Source: Patiria miniata (Eukaryota; Echinodermata; Asteroidea; Valvatida; Asterinidae). From it: a DNA stretch of 64,000 nt. Where the stretch lies: positions 5,518,884 through 5,582,883 of the forward strand of contig NW_024037067.1 of assembly GCF_015706575.1 (NCBI RefSeq), written 5' to 3'. Of this stretch, positions 9,891 to 23,300 are shown piece by piece (position 1 is the stretch's first letter; every line of letters starts with the position of its first letter). A program made the translations under genes and the position numbers. The notes beneath the pieces were generated by a model. It saw only the letters and a list, made by a program, of their open reading frames with translations. It made no database searches and was not told where the DNA came from.

Positions 9891-10548
9891 ATAGGCCACC
9901 AGGAACTGCATCCATTGTAGCCAGAATGATACAAGTGTCGAGTCACTTGACGTTAAGGTACAATCTTTTTCATGCATGATCTGAATGTAATTTTTTTTTC
10001 AAAAAAATAATGAAATTTTTGACATCCAATTTGATCACATCACTCCCCGCCTCAAAACCTTACAAATGTAGCTGTCACAAAATTCTCTGGCTCTGCGAAA
10101 AGGCGTTCTATCTTCTCAGGCTACCTTTGCAAAATACTGTCTGAATCATGGGCGTTGGACAAACCGAGAGACAAACACAGCTCTATTGGTGAATGATTTC
10201 CCATGTAAGTGCACTCTCTGTACAATATTAACTTGCAGATGCAGATATGCTTGTCGGTTAAATCAAAAATATAAATAAACTATTTCATATCCGCAATACA
10301 TAAATCACTTTAAAAAAAGCTAATGATTAACATCAGATCTAAAGTCTTAACGGCTACACCCAACTGAAAAAAACAAGAACGAAAAACACATCTGTTATCT
10401 GTAAAATATTAACTCTATAAATTAATGATTATTATATAGTACTATTGTATAATACTATTGTATTGTGCAGGCTTAGTCATGCAGTATCGGTACTAAAATC
10501 TTAATAAAACTTTGTTCGATAATTCAGTGACGTTTGCGGTGCCACCAT
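9891..10548. other. Intergenic, nothing recognised
   Basis: AT-rich sequence without a convincing reading frame, RNA gene or repeat that I could match elsewhere in the window. Confidence 0.5.
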
Positions 10549-10756
10549 GTGGAATAATCTCTTTTGAGAAGAAGCATGGTTCTGAAAAGAACAGAACCTG
10601 TTGATTGTGAAACTCGACATTCTGATCTGCATGCTCTTCTTCAGGAGAAGATGATCCTGAAGACGATCAGAGCATGTACTGATCGAAATGTCGAGTTTCA
10701 CAACCAACCGGTTTTTTTTTTCAGAGCTGCTTCTTCTCAAAAGAGATTATTCCACA
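10549..10756 (+). repeat. Long fold-back carrying a hammerhead-ribozyme-like core
   Basis: The ends ggaataatctcttttgagaa and its reverse complement at about 10734-10755 open arms of nearly 100 bases; inner arms share gtgaaactcgacat / atgtcgagtttcac. In the right half CTGAAGA, a stem CGATCAG...CTGATCG and GAAA occur in hammerhead order (CUGANGA, stem II, GAAA), with stem III supplied by the inverted arm. Hammerhead motifs are known from Penelope-like retroelements. The left arm is a degraded mirror image. No protein is encoded. Confidence 0.5.
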
Positions 10757-11621
10757 TACTGCAAATCTCACTTGTATACACTAACACCATGCAAGGGCAG
10801 ATCAAGAACACAATTTGTTTGGAGAGGGGCCTTAAACAATTTTGGTCCCCCAAAAAGTGGGTCCAAAAAATTACGGCGATCAGGTATTTGGGGCCCACTT
10901 AAGGGCCCCGAAATTTTGATTCTAGATGCTCTGTGCTCTATGGTGCGATCTGAGGCAATTTCTGACCACTTTAACCAATTTTTTTCTGGGAAAAGATGGT
11001 GGTGTACACAGTGCCTTCCTTTATTCACTTGAAACAAATTTCAAATGTAATTTTTGTTTGATGTAGAATCCTATGAACTAATAGGCCTAAAGTCATGAAA
11101 TTCGGTCTTTACAAGTGAGGGGAAAAAAGTGTATTCTGGGACAGAGGTGCACTTATCCAATCAATTTCCAAGTGAACATGCATGGAAGAATTTCTTGTTA
11201 CTCAACAAATTTCAAACAAGTATGATATTTCTCTAAGGAACTAATTGAAACACTGGCATGCACGCTCATGATTTATGAACAAGAATATCAGAATTTACCA
11301 CTGCCTGACATCACCCATGTCTTAGGGTATGTCTCGATAGCTATGATCGCTTAATAATTTCATTGCTATAGCATCCAGTACCAGCACTTTTCTGTGGTAT
11401 TTATAAATAGCCTTTGAGTAAACATAATGCAACGGCGGATCCTGAGGTTGTGCCAGGCAGCGAACTGTTGTTTCATAGGCGGGTGAAGCAATATCATGAA
11501 TAATTCAGTAGTTTAAATGGGAAAATTGTGTTTATTCATGAGAAAAGAACAATGACATCAACAGCATTGTTGTTATTTAGTCAACTAGTTCCTTTAAAGC
11601 ATTATAGAGAACCGCTTTCGT
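10757..11621. other. Intergenic, nothing recognised
   Basis: A moderately GC-rich block (10790-11040) with several short open frames on both strands, none with recognisable motifs, then AT-rich DNA. Confidence 0.45.
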
Positions 11622-11624
11622 CGA

Positions 11625-11700
11625 GCTTCCACAAGTAGCCTAGTGGATAGCGAGATGAGCTAGGGATAGAAAGATCCCTGGTTCGAATCCACAGATGCTC
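11625..11700 (+). repeat. tRNA-like sequence (probable SINE head)
   Basis: An A-box-like TAGCCTAGTGG and a consensus B-box GGTTCGAATCC are spaced as in a tRNA gene. The acceptor ends do not pair properly (gagcttcc versus gatgctc), so I read it as a tRNA-derived SINE or pseudogene. Confidence 0.5.
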
Positions 11701-11782
11701 ATTTTTACTGACTAATTTTCTTCTCCAAATTTATCAATGGGATAATTTTAATTTAAGGGGGAAAAAAAGAACAAGAACCTAA

Positions 11783-12164
11783 GGCCAAAAAAAAAAAGTC
11801 TCCGGTTTCTGGTATGGAGCTTGCCCCAAAAGTGGTGCGGCGACACGGCTTTTTTTTTTTTTAACCTGTTTTTTTTGGTTGTTTTTTTGGCTTCAAATGT
11901 CGGCCAATAACTGCAAATGGTGCCCGACTAAACTTAGTGCAAATATATGGAAGTCCAGAGTGGCCACATAAAGCTTATTCTCGACCATAACCCCATCTAA
12001 AAACATGTTAAAATTGTGCAGCAGCAGGATTCCAGTCAAACCAGTGAGTTTGGCGGTTTTGAGACATCATCTTGTATTGAAAAAAAAACTTTTTCATTTT
12101 GCCGACGCGCATGGCTGCGGCGACGCGCGCGCATACCAGAAACCGGAGACTTTTTTTTTTGGCC
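11783..12164 (+). mobile_element. PIF/Harbinger-type MITE, family H, copy 1
   Basis: About 380 bp. TIRs begin GGCC, then an A run, then gtctccggtttctggta; the right end is the reverse complement. The interior is noncoding. Three other copies lie at 16383-16751, 48324-48693 (reverse) and 61219-61571. Those three are flanked by 3-bp T-A rich duplications (TTA, TAT, TAA), which fits PIF/Harbinger integration. Confidence 0.68.
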
Positions 12165-13637
12165 CAAGTGTCTTGCCATTGATTCCAATGAAACTACTGA
12201 AATATTTACAAAAATGGCATCCCTCACCGACAGGAAAAAATATGCTGGGTAAGATGTAGGCTGTGCTGTAGGGAGGGGGGGGGGGCGGAAGGGCTCTCAC
12301 AAGTGAAATATGGCCTTATTTGAGACAAATTGTGATACTATAGTGGGGGCGCCCCCTGGAGCCACCACTGTAGTGAATCTGTGATGCCCCCCCCCCCCCT
12401 ACATTTGGCATCATATGGTTGGGACAATCCAAATTACAGTTAGGATCGTCCCAACTTTATTTAGGAATTTCCCACACTATTGTTGGGACTGTCCCACAGC
12501 GGAGGCATACCAAACCCACACACATAAATCAACAACTATAATTGCAGGCATATTAATTACAACACATATATATGAAGTCTAATACAGCAACTATCCTTAC
12601 CATCTATGTATGTAGCACTCGTGTATTAATAACGGTCTCTTCAAGGTCGGATGTCGATCGTTGCACACTCGCATGCAGAATAGCTACACACAATGTGATC
12701 GATGACAACAATTGCTAGTATATAGCTAGGCCGCACACAATAAATTTCGGCACGCATGGCCTATGGGGTAATGGTTTAAATATAGAGCCAAAGATTTAAA
12801 AAAAAAAACCACTGCACTTTGTACATAACGTCAAACGACATCTACCCAAACTGCACTACCATTTATGTATATGTGCTCGTATTCATCATCAAAATTATCA
12901 TTTTGTCACCATGGCAACAGGTCACATGCATTATGAGGTTTTCCCATATTTGCTTTTGCTGGCTGGAGTGGTGCGAACCCCGAGATTCTGGGCCAAATTA
13001 ACTGACCTAGGAAATTTAGCTGGGGCAAATCTGGTTAATGATAACTTTTGTGCAAACAGTGACATCATGTTGCGTGCCGATTTATCATCCTATTTAACTA
13101 ATGGGAATGCACTTTGTCGCTAGCAGAGCTACTGAGCAAAAATGTGCAACCATTAGGCCTACAGCGTAATTAAACTTCAACAGTAAACGCAAGATATATA
13201 CCTGAACGCTTTATTTCGAAAACAAATTCCATTTAATTCTGTGTAAAAAAATAACTTATATCTCCCAAATTATACATTATTCACAATCGAATTCATGCAA
13301 AATTTGAACTATGCTTGAAAAATTGCATCATTGATTTAACTGTGCCAAAAAGAAAAAAAATACAAGGTTATTCTTTCATATACATTTTTTTTTGGGGGGG
13401 GGGGTAATTTGTTTATATACATCTCATTTTTATTGTGTTTGTTATATGTACAAAGACTGATGCATATGAATATTGTTGGTAGTGGACCTACTTTTACTCA
13501 AAGTGTGAAACATAATCAGCACATATTACTATTATCTACAAATAAATAACTGTATTTTTTTCCCGAGATTTCACACCCATGAAGAGCTAAATTTGTGCAA
13601 CTGCAAGAATTGACATTTACGCAGGACACAATAAATT
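12165..13637. other. Intergenic between SDR and ABCA genes
   Basis: Contains a G run near 12272-12284, a C run near 12387-12400 and otherwise AT-rich DNA. A TTTATT at 13210-13215 would be AATAAA on the minus strand, the first such signal I saw downstream of the SDR stop, though 970 bp away. No gene seen. Confidence 0.45.
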
Positions 13638-13946
13638 AACCCTCCCAGGCTTTCTGGCTGACAAATTCAGCTACACCATCACAACAGTCAAAATCAATCA
13701 AGTGACTGTTTTCAACAGTTTAAGAATTCCCTTGTTGATTTGATATAGCCATGCTTTGACTGGAGGTGATTGATATGCCAGCTGTACCTACCAGTTACCT
13801 TCTTTGTCTGTTGATGGAATATGACTAGTCACAGCGTCTACGAGAATGTGACCTGACTGTTTTGACTAGTCTGGAAACAAATGCGAGGCAGGGGAAGTTG
13901 AAGTAATTTTTGACTGTCTGTGACTGATCAAACAATAGGAGGGTTT
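13638..13946. repeat. Possible miniature element
   Basis: AACCCTCC near the left end and GGAGGGTT at the right bracket about 300 bp rich in TGACTG/CAGTCA words. Short ends only; weak case. Confidence 0.25.
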
Positions 13947-14178
13947 TAAAAATTGTGAAGTGGGTGCCCAAGTAAGAAATAATGGATCGTTGTCAGGCAA
14001 GAATGCAGGAATACAGGACAACTTTAGCATTCAAGAAATCCCAATTTCTGGTTATGAAACATAAAATGCAAGGGGCAATTTCTTTTGTCCTCAATCTCTA
14101 AATTCCAAAGAGTGAAAATAGAAGACCAGGCGATTGAGAGTTGTAATCACTCTTCTTTTAGATTGAAAAACTCTTCGT

Positions 14179-14337
14179 TTATCGAGGGCACGTGGCGTGC
14201 CGTCCGCCATCCACCGGTAGGGTAGCCCCCGTGATAAACGTGGCAGCATCAGAGGCAAGGAAGGCGATGGCATTGGCTGCTTCGTCGGGCTGCCCGGGTC
14301 GCCCGAGGGCGTGAGCTGTTTTCGAGCGTTCTAAGAA
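14179..14337 (-). CDS. SDR exon 9 with stop codon
   Basis: Acceptor tttgctcctacag. Encodes [20 protein letters not shown] and the [11 protein letters not shown] terminus, then TAA. The R(P)G...[10 protein letters not shown] pattern is typical of FabG-like enzymes. No AATAAA within 300 bases downstream. Confidence 0.87.
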   Translation of the reverse strand, partial: FLERSKTAHALGRPGQPDEAANAIAFLASDAATFITGATLPVDGGRHATCPR

Positions 14338-17300
14338 CTGTAGGAGCAAAACAAATGAATTCATTTTGCTTTGCCGCCTTCCCCACTTTGTCGGAGAATA
14401 ACCACTTTGATCCATTGATCAAGGATAGACACACACACCCATTTTTGTGAAAACCGGCAATCATGGACCCCTATTCTCCCTAACTTTGTCCAACAACTTT
14501 GTCCAAGAAAAATAAAACATTTTCATTCCTGTCGGCTTTCTTTTCCTGCCCGCAACCCTTTATTTTTATAAATACAATTTATAAAATTTGGGAGGGGGGA
14601 GGGGGCCCCCTCTTTCCTTTTTTCAAAAGCCCGGAAAAGAAACTTTTTTTAGCTTGGTCTTATCACAGACTTAGTGAAATTTGCCCCAAACTAGGTTGGT
14701 TAAGGTGTGACTGAAGATTTATAATTTTGGGAAGCATTTTCTGTAAAATAACTGCAGTACAGACAGTAATTATGAAGCTTATAACATTAGCAATGCTTGA
14801 AATCTGGGAAATGATGGCAGGGGATCTCTCAGAGAGGCTCCAGATTTTTTTTTTTTTTAATCAGAAATATCTTGAGTTTAAGAAAACTAGACCTTTTCAA
14901 TTTTAAACCAAAAAAGCAACGAACCTCTGCATAAGCTTCATCGTCAATCCCGGAAGCTTTCTGTAAGTTGGTTACAATCACACCAGGACTGTTAGAGAAA
15001 TTAAAACCCCAAAACCTCAGAATTTGTTATTTGAAAATAAAATAAACAGACGGCAATTTTTTAGCAAATGATTTTATCCTTCTCTTCAAATACAAAATTA
15101 TTTTCAGGATAACGACGTCATTGTGGGCTTAAATAAATTATTTCTCCACGCACTTACTTAATTGAATTCACACGCACTCCTTTGGGCGCCAATTCTGAAA
15201 ATAAAGACACAATAAAATGTAATATTTTATTTTTGGCGGGGGGAAATTTGGAAACTTTTCTTCGACCTATTTACTTTGATATTGAAGTACTGGTAAATAA
15301 TGGAGAAATTGTTTCTTTCATTTAGCCATTTGTAAGCTGACATCTGACGGACCTTGTAAAATGCTTTATAACACTGCATGAATGGTTTGAGGGGTCCATG
15401 CATGGCCATGAGATGATTTTTCCGAGGAACACATTTTGTGCAACTTTCTACTCCTCTTTAAATGTATGAAAACTATTTGACACCCCTTTTTGGTTAATTT
15501 TATTGAAATGTGCACATTTAAAAATTGTCCATGCTTTTCCGGTCAACTGAGGGCATTGTTCACTGTTCAGTTTGGGGGTTTTCTGATCAAATTTTGAACC
15601 CAAAAATGTACTCATTGAAAACATTTTTGAGCGTCCATACTGAAATTTGTATCCTCGTGGAGATATTTCTTTATTCTCGTGTACTAAAGTTTTCGAGTTT
15701 GAAAGTACAGTTTCAAAATGCTCTTATTTTATCCAGGATTAATTTCCTTGGCTGAAATTTTGACTTATAATATCCTTTTCTAAAACTCTACCAATTGCGA
15801 TCAACATACCTTGGAAATTCCTAGTTTTTGAGTAAAATCCGTATATCTATTTCGTGAAAACCTTGTGGAGACGTATTCATCTATAGAAATTGCCCTGTGG
15901 AGACGTATACAATATTTTGTTCCCTATTGTGTGCATGTCTCCAGAGGGCACGGTGTATCAGATCAAGGTTTGCTCACTGACGTACTGCCATGCACTGACA
16001 ATCACCAAAGAAAAAAAATCAGCATGACATTTAAAATGACAGCATGCCAGAAAGAATAATATCACAGGGAGTTTAGTGCCATTACCATATTTAACCCTTA
16101 CATAACTCAACCCATCAAACTCCAACAGCATGATTTGTTGGAATCTGTCGGGATGGGTACAGTACCCCTAAACTGACAGTCTTTTACATTGGGTTGGCAC
16201 ACCTCCAGAAACTAAGTCAGAAATATGCGTGTACAGTTTCCCATATGGTGTTGGAATTTGCCAGGATGGGTATGGTTCCTAGTAAATCATGCTAGGGAGT
16301 TAGGATTAAACCAAGTAAGCTTTTCAACAATAACTTTGTCAGTTACTTTTTGGATAGCTGCAAATGATCTACTCTACCTTTAGGCCAAAAAAAAGTCTCC
16401 GGTTTCTGGTATGGAGCTTGCCCAAAAAGTGGTGTGGCGACGCGGCTTTTTTTTTTTTTTTTTACCTGATTTTTTTGCTTCAAATGTCAGCTGATGACTG
16501 CAAATGGTGCCCGACTAAACTTAGTGCAAATATATGGGAGTCCAGAGAGGCCACATAAAGCTTATTCTCGACCATAACCCAATCTAAAAACACGTTAAAA
16601 TTGTGCAGCAGCAGGATTCCAGTCAAACCAGTGAGTTTGGCGGTTTTGAGACATCATCTTTCATTGAAAAAAAAACTTTTTCATTTTGCTGACGCGCATG
16701 GCTACGGTGACGCGCACACATACAGAAGCCAGAGACTTTTTTTTTTTGGCCTTATACTAAATAAGCTATTTATATCAATAAAGCAAATTGACCAAAGTAA
16801 ACTGACCTAATGAAGTCACTCTGGTGAACTGGTCCAGGGCGCTCTTAGACATACAGTATGTTAGCACTCCTGGGAACTGGTATCCAAAAGGACAAATCAG
16901 AATTTACTTTACCACACGGAAACATGATGTATTATTCATTCATTTATTCATTTAAGTTTAACTCTAGATGCATACAGCAGCTGTTGAGCGGGCATGGAGA
17001 GTCAGTCCCATGCCCAACATAAAAACCTTCAGTATTCCCTCCGCAGTGCTCGCTTGAAGAATTTGTCAGTGGTGATGGCATGGATGTTGACTACCTGCGG
17101 CAGGAGGGTAGGTAACCGGTTGCCAGATTTCCGGTTCTTGTCCTCATTGAACAAGAGACGCTTGGTGAGGTAAGCGTTTGGTTGTCTGACAAGATGGGCT
17201 AGGTACTTTGTTTGCTGACGCTGTACGAATTCAGCAAGCTTCTTGCATCTGCAAATCCGCAAGATGTCGACATTAGTCAGCTTTAGTTTGAACTCGTCAT

Positions 17301-20300
17301 CCTTCCTATTGTATCCTCTGCGAATCATTCTCCTTAGGAAGGAGATACATGTGGACTCGAGTCTGTCCCACTGTCATTGATTTAGGTTCCATAAAGGAAA
17401 ATATGTTGATTTCATATTTGTTTAGACGATTTCCTTCTTTAATTTTCAGAACTGCCAAAAAAGAAAGATTTGAGGGCAGAAATGTGAGGGGAACTTTTGT
17501 TAAGAAGCTTCGTCAACCCATCAAATTCAAAGAAACTATGCAGTATAAGATCGATGGCCCTTTCCTTTTCTGATTTTTTGGCCGTACTGAATAAAATTGG
17601 GACACGAAGCCCCCCCCCCCCCAAAAAAAATATCCGAAAATGCTCACCGCCCGCAGTCCACCGACACTAGAGACATTAACAATGTTGCCTTTGCTTTCAA
17701 TCAAGTGAGGAACGGCCAGAGATGTCAGATGAAATACTGACCTGGTGTCAACGAGAGAAAATTATATCCATCAGGGGCGTCAACCCAAATCTCCTGGATC
17801 TTTCAAGTCTACCAGAAGGGGAATCGGAAGATTCTGCAGGATTGAGGAAGGTAGAGCCCAGCCACCATCACTTTATAGGTGAGCTTGATGCTCCTCGGAA
17901 ATTGAGGAGCACATTGGACCCTCACCCCCGGTTTATCAGGCTGGCGTTCCTGAGCCACACCAAACCAATCAGATTATGGGCTCCATGTGCCAACGAAAGA
18001 GGGCGCCCTTTTACCCAGCAACGACGTCCCATGGGCGGGACATTTCGCTGGTTGACGCGCACCGTTCCTTGTGTGTGATGCACGTACACCAGGGGGTGTG
18101 TACTATGTGCACGCAGTGGCTGGGCTTCGCCACAAATGAATTGCAGTCAGGCAAGATGGCATCGGTCGGTCACCCCTAACTGTACCCTCTTTGCCGGTGA
18201 GGGGGTACTTGTGAACGGAGCGGATAGGAGCGTCTCGAGTCGACCAAAATAGATTCTTGGATTCAGACATCATTCAAACCCACCGTAAGGGCGATGCATC
18301 GTAGGTGTATTTATAGCACAACACAGTGACTGATATACATATTTATTCAACGTACAGTAAATAGTGGTCGGAAATTCAGCAAAGTGTCATTGGATCTCCT
18401 CTCAAACAGTTTTTAAAACATAAACCAAATGGCGGACATATGATGCAGTTTTAAAGGCAAACAAGCTTGCGGTGGGCTGTACAGCTACATAATTTCAACC
18501 GCAAGCTAAATGATAATTACTTTGATGCATTTTTAACTTACAACTTCACACACATTGTCTCGGTTTCAGAGTCTCATTTATGGTATAAAACTGGCCAAGA
18601 AAAGTACTAGGAAAGATATTTCCTCTGTATTGACTAACAAGCCCCCAGATAGCAATTTCATGTCATCAAAGTCAATTTGAGCAGTGAGAAAATACGAGCA
18701 TTTTCTTAGAAAACACTTACAATTTTTCAGTCCACTCTCATAGGGTTTGTACACAGGGTGTTGAGTGAACTTCTTATATGGAAATCTTTCCAAGTACTAT
18801 TCTTATTTTAATATGACCACTAGAAACCTCGTAACTTGTGACATCTTTTAAGCCATTGTCAAGGAACTTACGATGAGTAAAACACATCGTAAGTTTCGTG
18901 AACTGGACCATAAAAGGCATTGCAAGTTGTGACGTGTTATGCCTCGCGACTGGAGTAAAGCCCGGTTCATACTTCATGCGAAAGCGAATGCGAAGCGAAT
19001 TTGACGTCAGGAAACATTCGCTGCGAAATTCGCCCGGGTTGAAATATGTTCAACTTTTACAAATTCGCAGCGCGAATACTTGCCACAACGTCACAATTCG
19101 CGTTCGCTTTCGCGCCAAGTATGAACCGGGCTTTACGACACATCGCAGCACTTCATGCTCAGGAAATCGGGTGCAGCCCAGCACATGGGTAATTAGAACG
19201 CCAGTCATTCAGAGAAATGGAAGACTCTGTGGCTCAATCCTATGAAATAAACACGTAACGTTCCATGCTTACCGGATGTTGGCATTCATCATGGTGTCAT
19301 AGGCCTTCATGCTCGTCGTTTCAATGGTTACGTGCGATATAATGCCAGCGCAGTTTACCTGGTCAAATACACAATAAAACTCTATATTTTTAGTTGTTCA
19401 CATTAGCGTTCATTCTTTTCATTTGTGGTCACTCTTAGATGGAATTTGACTCGGACGAAACTTCCGCTGGACTGCCTCTGGCAATAATAACAAGATTATA
19501 AACATCTAAATCTCGGCTCTAGGCAACAAAGAATGAACAAAAGAGAACAAACAAACAAAAACAAACTTAAAACTTAACCCTTCTAGTCTTCTGTGCTTCA
19601 CAACCCTTCAAGTTTTGCAAAACCACTTTTTCCCCCCAGAGTTAGAACCAAACACTTCAAATTCCTTTGAGGTAATCTTCTGTGGAGCATGGATAACACT
19701 TCAAATCCCTGCACAATTCTTTCGTGTGGTTCAGCTCAGGGCATACACATGGGCATAGACAGGATTTTTTTCTAGGGGGGGGGGGGGGCAAAGCACATTT
19801 TTCCCCAAAAAATCCTTGCACTTTCTCTAGCATTTTGCAGATGCTCAACTTGTTTATAAAATTAATAAAAAAAATATTTAGACTTCACGCCTCTTTTTCT
19901 TTTCTTGTTCTGTTTTTCTATTTTTTCCCCGAGTACACCACCTGGTATTTCCCTTTTAAATAAACTGTTGAGTTTTCCTCTTCGATGAAACTGATAATGA
20001 TTACTGCGTCTCTGGGTTTTCCTTAGAACCATACTCAAAGAGGAATCTGGGAAAATGCTAAGGTGGTTCTGAGACAATGGGTCGTCATTGATGAAGTCAA
20101 GACAAGGATAATAAGCCTAGTCCAACTGGATCTGAACGTTTGACAGCTGGTCAGCTGGTCAGTCTCAGCTGGATGGCTTCAGCTGGTCAGTCTTCGTTTT
20201 GGCCAGTCTCTCAGCTTGATTACTTAAAAATACATCATTTGACTTGGATGAAACTTGGAGTTCATCCAAGTCAAATGATGCATTTGCACTCGGTGACTCA

Positions 20301-23300
20301 GTGAGTAACTCATTGAATCAGATAACGACAGGCCGGCCCTTTAGGTGAGTGACCATCAGAACTCTTCAGACAGCCCAGGAGCCTGCGCTGCGCCGACATT
20401 TCATGGGTCACAAATGACGTCAGGCCAGTCGCCTTCAACATGATGAGACCGCTTGTTCTACCTAAAATTGAGCTGGTTTAAGTAAGTAAAGTCTCTCACA
20501 AGCCAATGTGGCCCATCAGGCCAGCGTTCATTTCCGGTTTCAGTAACATGAAATGACTGAGAATATTTCCCGGCTAAAACCGGTACCCATTTATACTCCT
20601 GGGTGGAGAGAGGCAAGTGGGGTGAAGTGGCTTGCCCAAGGACACAACATTTGACCGACGGTTTGATTCAAACCTATGACCCTCTGATCAGGAGTCACGA
20701 ACCGAACCCTTACCACTATAGGCCACACTTCTGCTATAGGCCACACTCACTCGCCTAAAAATGTTTACTCCTGGGTGAAGATGTGGCAAGTGAGGATGAA
20801 TTGGCTTGCCCAAGGACACAACATTTGACCTGCAGCTAGATTCGAACCCATGACCCTCTGATCAGGAGTCACAAACCCAAACACAAGCCACTAAAGGCCA
20901 CATTCCCGCTAGAGGCCCAACTCACTCAGCTAAAAATTGAGCTGAGTGGCACAACTCACTATTTCAAGCATTGCAATACAGCCTTTGGTCACAAAGCCTT
21001 GAGTTGCATCTTAATTTGGCATCAACCAGAAAATTTGGATTTTAAATTGACAAAAAAGTAAGACCCAAACTGGTGATGTTATTACCAAGATGTCCAACTT
21101 GCCGAAGTGTTCCAGTGTCTTCCGGATCAGTTTCTGGTTGTCCTCCTCTTTAGTCAAATCTCCGACAACAACCAGCTGGAAAAAAAAGACCAAAAAATAA
21201 CAGCGTTGCTGTTGAAACCCCTCAGCCAGAGTCAAGTTATCATCCGGAAACCATTAACCTTTAACTCAACGTGGTGACCTTGACCTTTGGCCTTTGACCC
21301 CAGAACCAGTCCCAACATGCCTGTACCAATGGGAAACCCCCTACCGAAGTTAGACACCAACATTTCATTTCTAACTCAAGTTATCATTCGGAACCATTTA
21401 CATTGAACTCACCACGGTGACCTTGACCTTTGACCTTTTGACCCCAAAACTAACCCCAACTTGCCTGTACCCAAGGGCAAACCCCTACCTCAGTCAGACA
21501 CCAAAATCTCATTTCTAACTCAAGTTATCATCCGGAAACCATTTACCTTTTTCTCACCATGCTGACCTTGACCTTTGACCTTTTGACCCCAAAACCAATC
21601 CCAACTTGCCTTCTCCCAAGGGGAACCCTCTTCCAAAGTTAGACACCAAAATCGCATTTCTAACTTAAGTTATCATCCGGAAACCATTTACCTTTAACTC
21701 ACAATGGTGACCTTGACCTTTGACCTTTTGACCCCAAAACCAATCCCAACTTGCCTACTCCCAAGGGCAACCCTCTACCAAAGTTAGACACCAAAATCTC
21801 ATTTCTAACTCAAGTTATCATCCTGAAACCATTTACATTTAACTCACCACGGTGACCTTGACCTTTGACCTTTTGACCCCAAAACCAATCCCAACTTGCC
21901 TACTCCCAAGGGCAACCCCCTATCAAAGTTAGACACCAAAATCTCATTTCTAACTAAAGTTATCATCCGGAAACCATTTACCTTTATCTCACCATGCTGA
22001 CCTTGACCTTTGACCTTTTGACCCCAAAACCAATCCCAACTTGCCTTCTCCCAAGGGCAACCCTCTTCCAAAGTTAGACACCAAAATCTCATTTCTAACT
22101 CAGGTTATCATCCGGAAACCATTTACATTTAACTCACCACGGTGACCTTGACCATTGACCTTTTGACCTCAAAACCAATCCCAACTTGCCTACTCCAAAG
22201 GGCAACCCCCTACCGAAGTTACAACCCCAAACAACATTTCTAACTCAAGTTATCATCCGGAAACTAAGCTGCCCGGACGGCCCGACGGACGGACGGACAG
22301 ACATACATCCGGACGGACGGACGCCCTAGGCGATGACAATACCCCTCGAGCCTCTCGGCTGAGGGGTAAAAAAGGATGGGATATTTGTCTCCTGCTGCAA
22401 GCTCCATTTTCTACGATTAAACTCTAACCCTGCCAGACAGAGTGCATAAGGTTGAAAGTCCGCTCACCGGCTCTGATCCATTGTCCTGGCATACAATTGC
22501 CACCTTGTCCAAGTTCGCAGCATTTCTCCCAGTGACGGTTAGCTTCGACCCGAGCTTGGCAAACAGCACGCTGGTAGCCCAGCCTATGCCAGAACCAGCA
22601 CCTATCAAACACAAGAAAGATTAAACGATCAAGAGAAGTAATCCCAAGAGAAATCACTTGGAGATGTGCAAAACAAATTTTACTAACGACCTCTCATATC
22701 CAGCCTTTTCCAAAAATAGCAATGCCTACTAATAATAGAACTTAAATAAACTGTGGCTATATTTAAGGACAATGGGACTGTTCTCAGACTGCTGTTGCTC
22801 ATTCTAATACACCTGTGATATATCAACTAATTAATTAGGCGGGGGCCTGCATGCGGTCGACCATGCAATGCACGCGTGGGGGCCGATCATGCCTACACGT
22901 TGCCCCATAAATGTGGCCAATTTACTGGACTACCTCCTTAAACATAGGCCACACTTCCATATGTGCAAAGACATGTCGAACTTTGCCAAATTTTGATTTT
23001 CAATTTTAGGCTTAGTAAGTTAGTTTGTAGTTTGGTTGTTGTTTTTTTTGCTTTAGAAGCCATAAATCAAGCATACTCACCCTCTGTATAGGCTAATCAG
23101 AAAGTGCTGCCTTTTTCAGATGTTGAATATTTGTGGAAATTTCATGTTGATATTTTGATACGCAAACGTGTGCAAATGAATCTGGAAATTTCACAAAAAA
23201 TAGATATCTGAAAAAGGCAGCACTTTCTGATTAGCCTATAAAAGAAGGTGAGTACTAGGCCTAGGCCTATGCTTCTAAAGTAAAAAACCTACAAAAGTCA

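Noticed and set aside
10564..11037. Overlapping 89-114-codon frames on both strands
   Set aside because: They run through the fold-back and have no motif; frames mirror the inverted repeat.
11625..11700. A functional tRNA gene
   Set aside because: A- and B-boxes are present but the acceptor stem does not close and no clear anticodon arm is found; a SINE head is the better reading.
17722..18078. A 118-codon plus-strand frame in SDR intron 4
   Set aside because: No recognisable domain, overlaps SDR exon 5 on the other strand, and sits in a GC-rich block where long chance frames are expected.
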